64,000 nucleotides of DNA from a virus. This document shows positions 60,842-64,000 of the stretch, piece after piece. The notes under the pieces were generated by a model. That model was not told the origin of the DNA, ran no database searches, and was given only the letters and a program-made list of their open reading frames with translations. The stretch is from positions 1 through 64,000 of IMG/VR virus record IMGVR_UViG_3300028844_006431; one strand, written 5' to 3'. Position 1 is the stretch's first letter, and the number at the start of each line of letters is the position of its first letter. The position numbers were made by a program, and so were the translations under genes.

Positions 60842-61494
60842 ACAGATACATGGTATATTCAGACATCAAAATTGTAGCAGAGCGGGTTCAAACCGAGAAC
60901 ATTGAATTTTATCAAATTGAAAATTTCCTCACCAAATATGAATGTGACAATTTGATTGAGATTATGAAACCGAAATTGACACCTTCAAAAATAGTTCAAA
61001 ATTCGAATTCAAATGGATATCCAGATATAGTTAGCTCAGAGACACGAAGTAGTTCAACTTGTTATTTTTCAGACAAAAATGAATTACTTGTTTCAGTTGT
61101 TGAATCGAAAATGTCTCTAGTATCCGGAAATGATCCAAAGAAAAGTGAATCTCTACAAGGTCAACATTATACTGTAGGGCAAGAATTCAAGAGACATTTA
61201 GATACCTTTCCTTCAGGTGATGAGAACAATGCTCATCTGAGCAGAGGTGGTCAAAGAACTTGGACCTTCATGGTTTATTTGAATGATGTCGAATCTGGAG
61301 GTGAAACAGTATTTGATATGATTCCTCTGACTTTCATACCAAAAGCAGGAAAAGCAATTTTCTGGAATAACTTGACAATTGATTCAAAAGGTGATAAGAT
61401 CGTTAACATCTATGCTTCGCACTGCGGCCTCCCTGTGGTCAGCGGTGAAAAATATATCCTCACTAAATGGTTTCGTGAATCTTATTTCAAATAA
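60838..61494 (+). CDS. 2-oxoglutarate/Fe(II) oxygenase, prolyl-4-hydroxylase-like
   Basis: A 218-residue protein of the P4H family. Metal site H120-x-D122 (RHLDTF) and H195 in NIYASHCGLPV; the 2OG-binding K205 in SGEKYILTKWF. Also TWTFMVYLNDVESGGET and TFIPKAGKAIFWNN, typical of the family. It needs 2OG, Fe(II) and O2. The GTG start overlaps the previous stop (GTGA); the ATG at 60850 is an alternative. Protein target unknown; in marine phages these are thought to hydroxylate proteins or act in DNA repair. Confidence 0.85.
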   Translation: MNRYMVYSDIKIVAERVQTENIEFYQIENFLTKYECDNLIEIMKPKLTPSKIVQNSNSNGYPDIVSSETRSSSTCYFSDKNELLVSVVESKMSLVSGNDPKKSESLQGQHYTVGQEFKRHLDTFPSGDENNAHLSRGGQRTWTFMVYLNDVESGGETVFDMIPLTFIPKAGKAIFWNNLTIDSKGDKIVNIYASHCGLPVVSGEKYILTKWFRESYFK

Positions 61495-61506
61495 TCAAGG
61501 ATTATA

Positions 61507-64000
61507 ATGTTTTACACAAACGTTGCTCTCATAGGCAATAATATGCATATGAGGTATATTGAAAACGGTGTGAGAAAACAAGGTAAATTTCGTTTCAGTC
61601 CCGAACTTTTCATCTCGCACCCGAACGGTGATTATGTCGATCTCAAAGGTAAACCCTATAAAAGCAAAACAGTCAAAAGTGTTTACGATGCTCGACAATA
61701 TGTCAAAGATTATTCTGTTGATGGTAACACAATCTGCGGCAATCCTAAACCTGAATTTGAATTCATTGATAAGTTCTTCAAAGAAGATGTTTCATTCGAT
61801 CAAGAATTGATCAACATTGTCTATCTTGATATTGAAGTTTTCACTGATGGTACCTTTCCTGATCCATCAGAATCAAAGTTTCCCATCAATGCGATTTCAC
61901 TTCGAACAAGAGGCGTCACCTATGCCTTTGGTCTCACCTATGAAGGTTGTGGTGATTTTGTAAATGACCGTGATGATATTATTGTTCAGCTATATGATAA
62001 CGAAGAAACTCTTCTCTCAAAGTTTATTCAACTCTGGACTGAGCTTGAGATCGATGTCATCTCTGGCTGGAACTCAACTACTTTTGACTTACCTTACATC
62101 TGTGGAAGAATTGAGAAAGTCTTAGGTGAAGACAGTATACGAAAACTCTCACCTTTTAACAATGTCTATGCTGGCACAAAACAAAACAGTTTCGGTCAGC
62201 GTGAGTTGTTCTATGTGATCAAAGGTATCTCTCAGTTAGATTATCTTGCTCTCTATAAAAAGTTCACCTTTGTCAATCGTGAAAGCTACAAGCTTGATTT
62301 CATTGCTGAAGTTGAGTTAGGTGACCATAAAGAAGATATCTCTGAGTTTGATAATCTGTTTGACTTGTATGAGAAAGACTTTCAACTGTTCATGGACTAT
62401 AACATCAAAGATACTGAACTTGTTGAACGGCTTGATGATCGATTGAAGTTTATGGATATCGCATTGACTCTTGCCTATTTTTCAAAGGTCAACTATGAAG
62501 ATATCTTCAGTCCGATGCGATACTGGGAAAACATCATTCAGAACTATTTGTATAGTGAAAAGATTGTTGTGCCTTATGAAAAGACTGTCAGTGAGAAAAC
62601 AGCCAAGTTTGAAGGTGCTTATGTCAAGTCACCGATCACAGGTAAGCATGAGTTTATGGTATCCTTTGACTTCACTTCTCTGTATCCTTATATCATTCGC
62701 ACATTCAATATCTCACCCGAGACAATTGAATATCAGAAGCCAATGACCATTGAGGATATTCTGAATCAGCAGAAAGATTTGTCTGAAGACTATCGTAAAG
62801 ATGTTGCTGTTGCCGCAAACGGCGTTCGCTTCTCAAGGAATCGAACAGGTTTCATTCCGACTCTTGTCAAGAGAATGCTTGACCTGAGAGTTGATTCAAA
62901 AAAGGCAATGATTTCAACGAGACAAGAAATTGAAAGACTGAAAGAAACAGGTGAAAAGTCTCGCATTTCTGAACTCGAAAAGAAGGCTGTTGCTCTCTAT
63001 AATATGCAGCTTGTTGCGAAAGTTGCCGCAAACTCCTTCTATGGTATTTGTGGTCTGAAATACTTCCGTTTCTATGACATTCGTCTAGCTGAAGCCGTCA
63101 CCTATTCAGGTCAGGCAGTCAATCGTTTTGTTGAAAACTATTTGAACAATTATCTAAATGAAACATTCAAGACAGACAACCTTGACTATGCTGCCTATAT
63201 GGATACCGATTCAATCTATTTTCGACTTGATGAGATTGTGAACAAGGTAATGCCAAACAAAAGTCGAGCAGAACAAAACAAGTTTGTTCAGAAAGTTGGC
63301 TACACAAAACTCTCTGAAAAGATTGACGAAGCTGTCGACAAGTTCAATAAATATCTGAACGTTCATGAAGAAGTTCTGAACATGAAGATTGAAGCAGTTG
63401 GTAGTGGTGTGTTCATCGCAAAGAAAAAATATGTGATGTCAATTGTTCACATGGAAGGTGTTGACTATGCTACACCAAAGATCAAGATGACCGGCGTCGA
63501 AGCAGTCAAATCATCAACACCCGCACCCGCAAGAGAAGCATTGACTGATTGTGCTAAGATTGTAGTTCAAGGCACAGAAGAAGAACTCATTGATTATGTT
63601 GCTGAATTTTCAAAGAAATGGTATTCACTCTCACCTGAAGAGATTGCCTTACCTACATCAATCAAAGGTATTCGCAAGTATCATCGTGGTGAAAATCAAT
63701 ATAAACTTGGATGTCCGATTCATGTAAGAGCAGGCATCAATTATAATTATTGGCTGAAAAGCCACAAACTGGAGAACTATTATTCTGATATCAAAGATGG
63801 CGCAAAAGTTAAGTATGTCTTTCTAAAAGACCAAAACTACACGAAAGAGAATGTGATTGCCTTTCCAAATCGTCTACCAAAAGAACTTGACCTACATGAT
63901 AAAGTTGATTTTGATGCGATGTGGGAAAGAGCATTTATCTCACCTCTCAAGATTATGTTAGAGCCAATCAAATGGCACTATGAAAAAAGAGTAAATCTTA
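61507..64000 (+). CDS. gp43: B-family DNA polymerase gp43 (3' end beyond window)
   Basis: An open frame of 831 residues so far (T4 gp43 is 898). ATG at 61507 with AAGGA. Exonuclease motif I is YLDIEVFTDG (D108, E110), ExoII is WNSTTFDLPYICGRIE, Pol motif A DFTSLYPY (D388), KVAANSFYG, and motif C DTDS (D566, D568). All catalytic residues are present, so it is an active replicative polymerase with 3'-5' proofreading. It closes the nucleotide-metabolism operon in the window. The C-terminus lies beyond position 64000. Confidence 0.95.
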   Translation, partial: MFYTNVALIGNNMHMRYIENGVRKQGKFRFSPELFISHPNGDYVDLKGKPYKSKTVKSVYDARQYVKDYSVDGNTICGNPKPEFEFIDKFFKEDVSFDQELINIVYLDIEVFTDGTFPDPSESKFPINAISLRTRGVTYAFGLTYEGCGDFVNDRDDIIVQLYDNEETLLSKFIQLWTELEIDVISGWNSTTFDLPYICGRIEKVLGEDSIRKLSPFNNVYAGTKQNSFGQRELFYVIKGISQLDYLALYKKFTFVNRESYKLDFIAEVELGDHKEDISEFDNLFDLYEKDFQLFMDYNIKDTELVERLDDRLKFMDIALTLAYFSKVNYEDIFSPMRYWENIIQNYLYSEKIVVPYEKTVSEKTAKFEGAYVKSPITGKHEFMVSFDFTSLYPYIIRTFNISPETIEYQKPMTIEDILNQQKDLSEDYRKDVAVAANGVRFSRNRTGFIPTLVKRMLDLRVDSKKAMISTRQEIERLKETGEKSRISELEKKAVALYNMQLVAKVAANSFYGICGLKYFRFYDIRLAEAVTYSGQAVNRFVENYLNNYLNETFKTDNLDYAAYMDTDSIYFRLDEIVNKVMPNKSRAEQNKFVQKVGYTKLSEKIDEAVDKFNKYLNVHEEVLNMKIEAVGSGVFIAKKKYVMSIVHMEGVDYATPKIKMTGVEAVKSSTPAPAREALTDCAKIVVQGTEEELIDYVAEFSKKWYSLSPEEIALPTSIKGIRKYHRGENQYKLGCPIHVRAGINYNYWLKSHKLENYYSDIKDGAKVKYVFLKDQNYTKENVIAFPNRLPKELDLHDKVDFDAMWERAFISPLKIMLEPIKWHYEKRVNL

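Noticed and set aside
1-64000. tRNA genes, rRNA, insertion sequences or attachment sites
   Set aside because: I saw no cloverleaf, rRNA block, transposase or integrase genes; a tRNAscan-SE run would be decisive for tRNAs.

Overview
The window looks like part of the genome of a large, AT-rich, T4-like contractile-tailed phage (a marine 'exo-T-even' type myovirus). The evidence is a run of T4-type baseplate genes (gp53, a gp27-like hub, gp5, gp25, gp6, a gp7-position giant, gp8), two gp48/gp54-type tube-cap proteins, the head-completion nuclease gp4, a B-family DNA polymerase (gp43), RuvC, a ThyX-like protein, Hsp20, a prolyl-hydroxylase-like 2OG oxygenase and tandem tail-collar fibres. Genes are packed with many ATGA or TAATG overlaps, and I saw no rRNA, tRNA or CRISPR array. 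The host cannot be told from the sequence. The cyclase and PilZ genes at the left edge recall signalling genes common in Leptospira-like spirochaetes and some proteobacteria, but that is only a hint.

Layout. 1-3166 (+) is a translationally coupled cassette: a SOUL heme-binding fold, two PilZ-like proteins and a membrane class III adenylate cyclase with intact catalytic residues. 3169-3666 (-) is a small exported protein. 3763-5748 (+) is a repeat-built fibre. 5829-38664 (-) is a 33 kb baseplate/tail block, transcribed leftwards, with several very large unrecognised structural proteins between gp5 and gp25 and a 2986-residue protein in the gp7 position that carries tandem repeats and a dead Hint (intein-like) domain.

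38675-46888 (+) starts with gp4 and a superfamily 2 helicase that has its own sigma70-type promoter and a palindromic operator. It continues with a compact cassette: a DUF5872-like protein, a cupin-like protein, a DUF5824-like protein, an HNH endonuclease, a nucleotidyltransferase and a ligase-nucleotidylyltransferase fusion. Three of these begin with T4-like capsid-targeting leaders ending in a (L/I)xE prohead-protease site, so they may be packaged in the head and injected. 47269-54693 (+) holds three tail-collar fibres, two tail-fibre-assembly-like proteins and two tiny ORFs. 54690-55973 (+) holds Hsp20 with a structured leader and a gene that appears to need a -1 frameshift. 56026-64000 (+) is a nucleotide/DNA metabolism operon: RuvC-like, permuted ThyX-like, DNA methylase, dihydrolipoamide-dehydrogenase-like flavoprotein, small membrane protein, 2OG oxygenase and DNA polymerase, which runs off the right edge.

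The most promising candidates for something undescribed are the phage-borne cyclase/PilZ/SOUL signalling cassette and the predicted capsid-targeted nucleic-acid end-modification cassette (41.1-46.3 kb).
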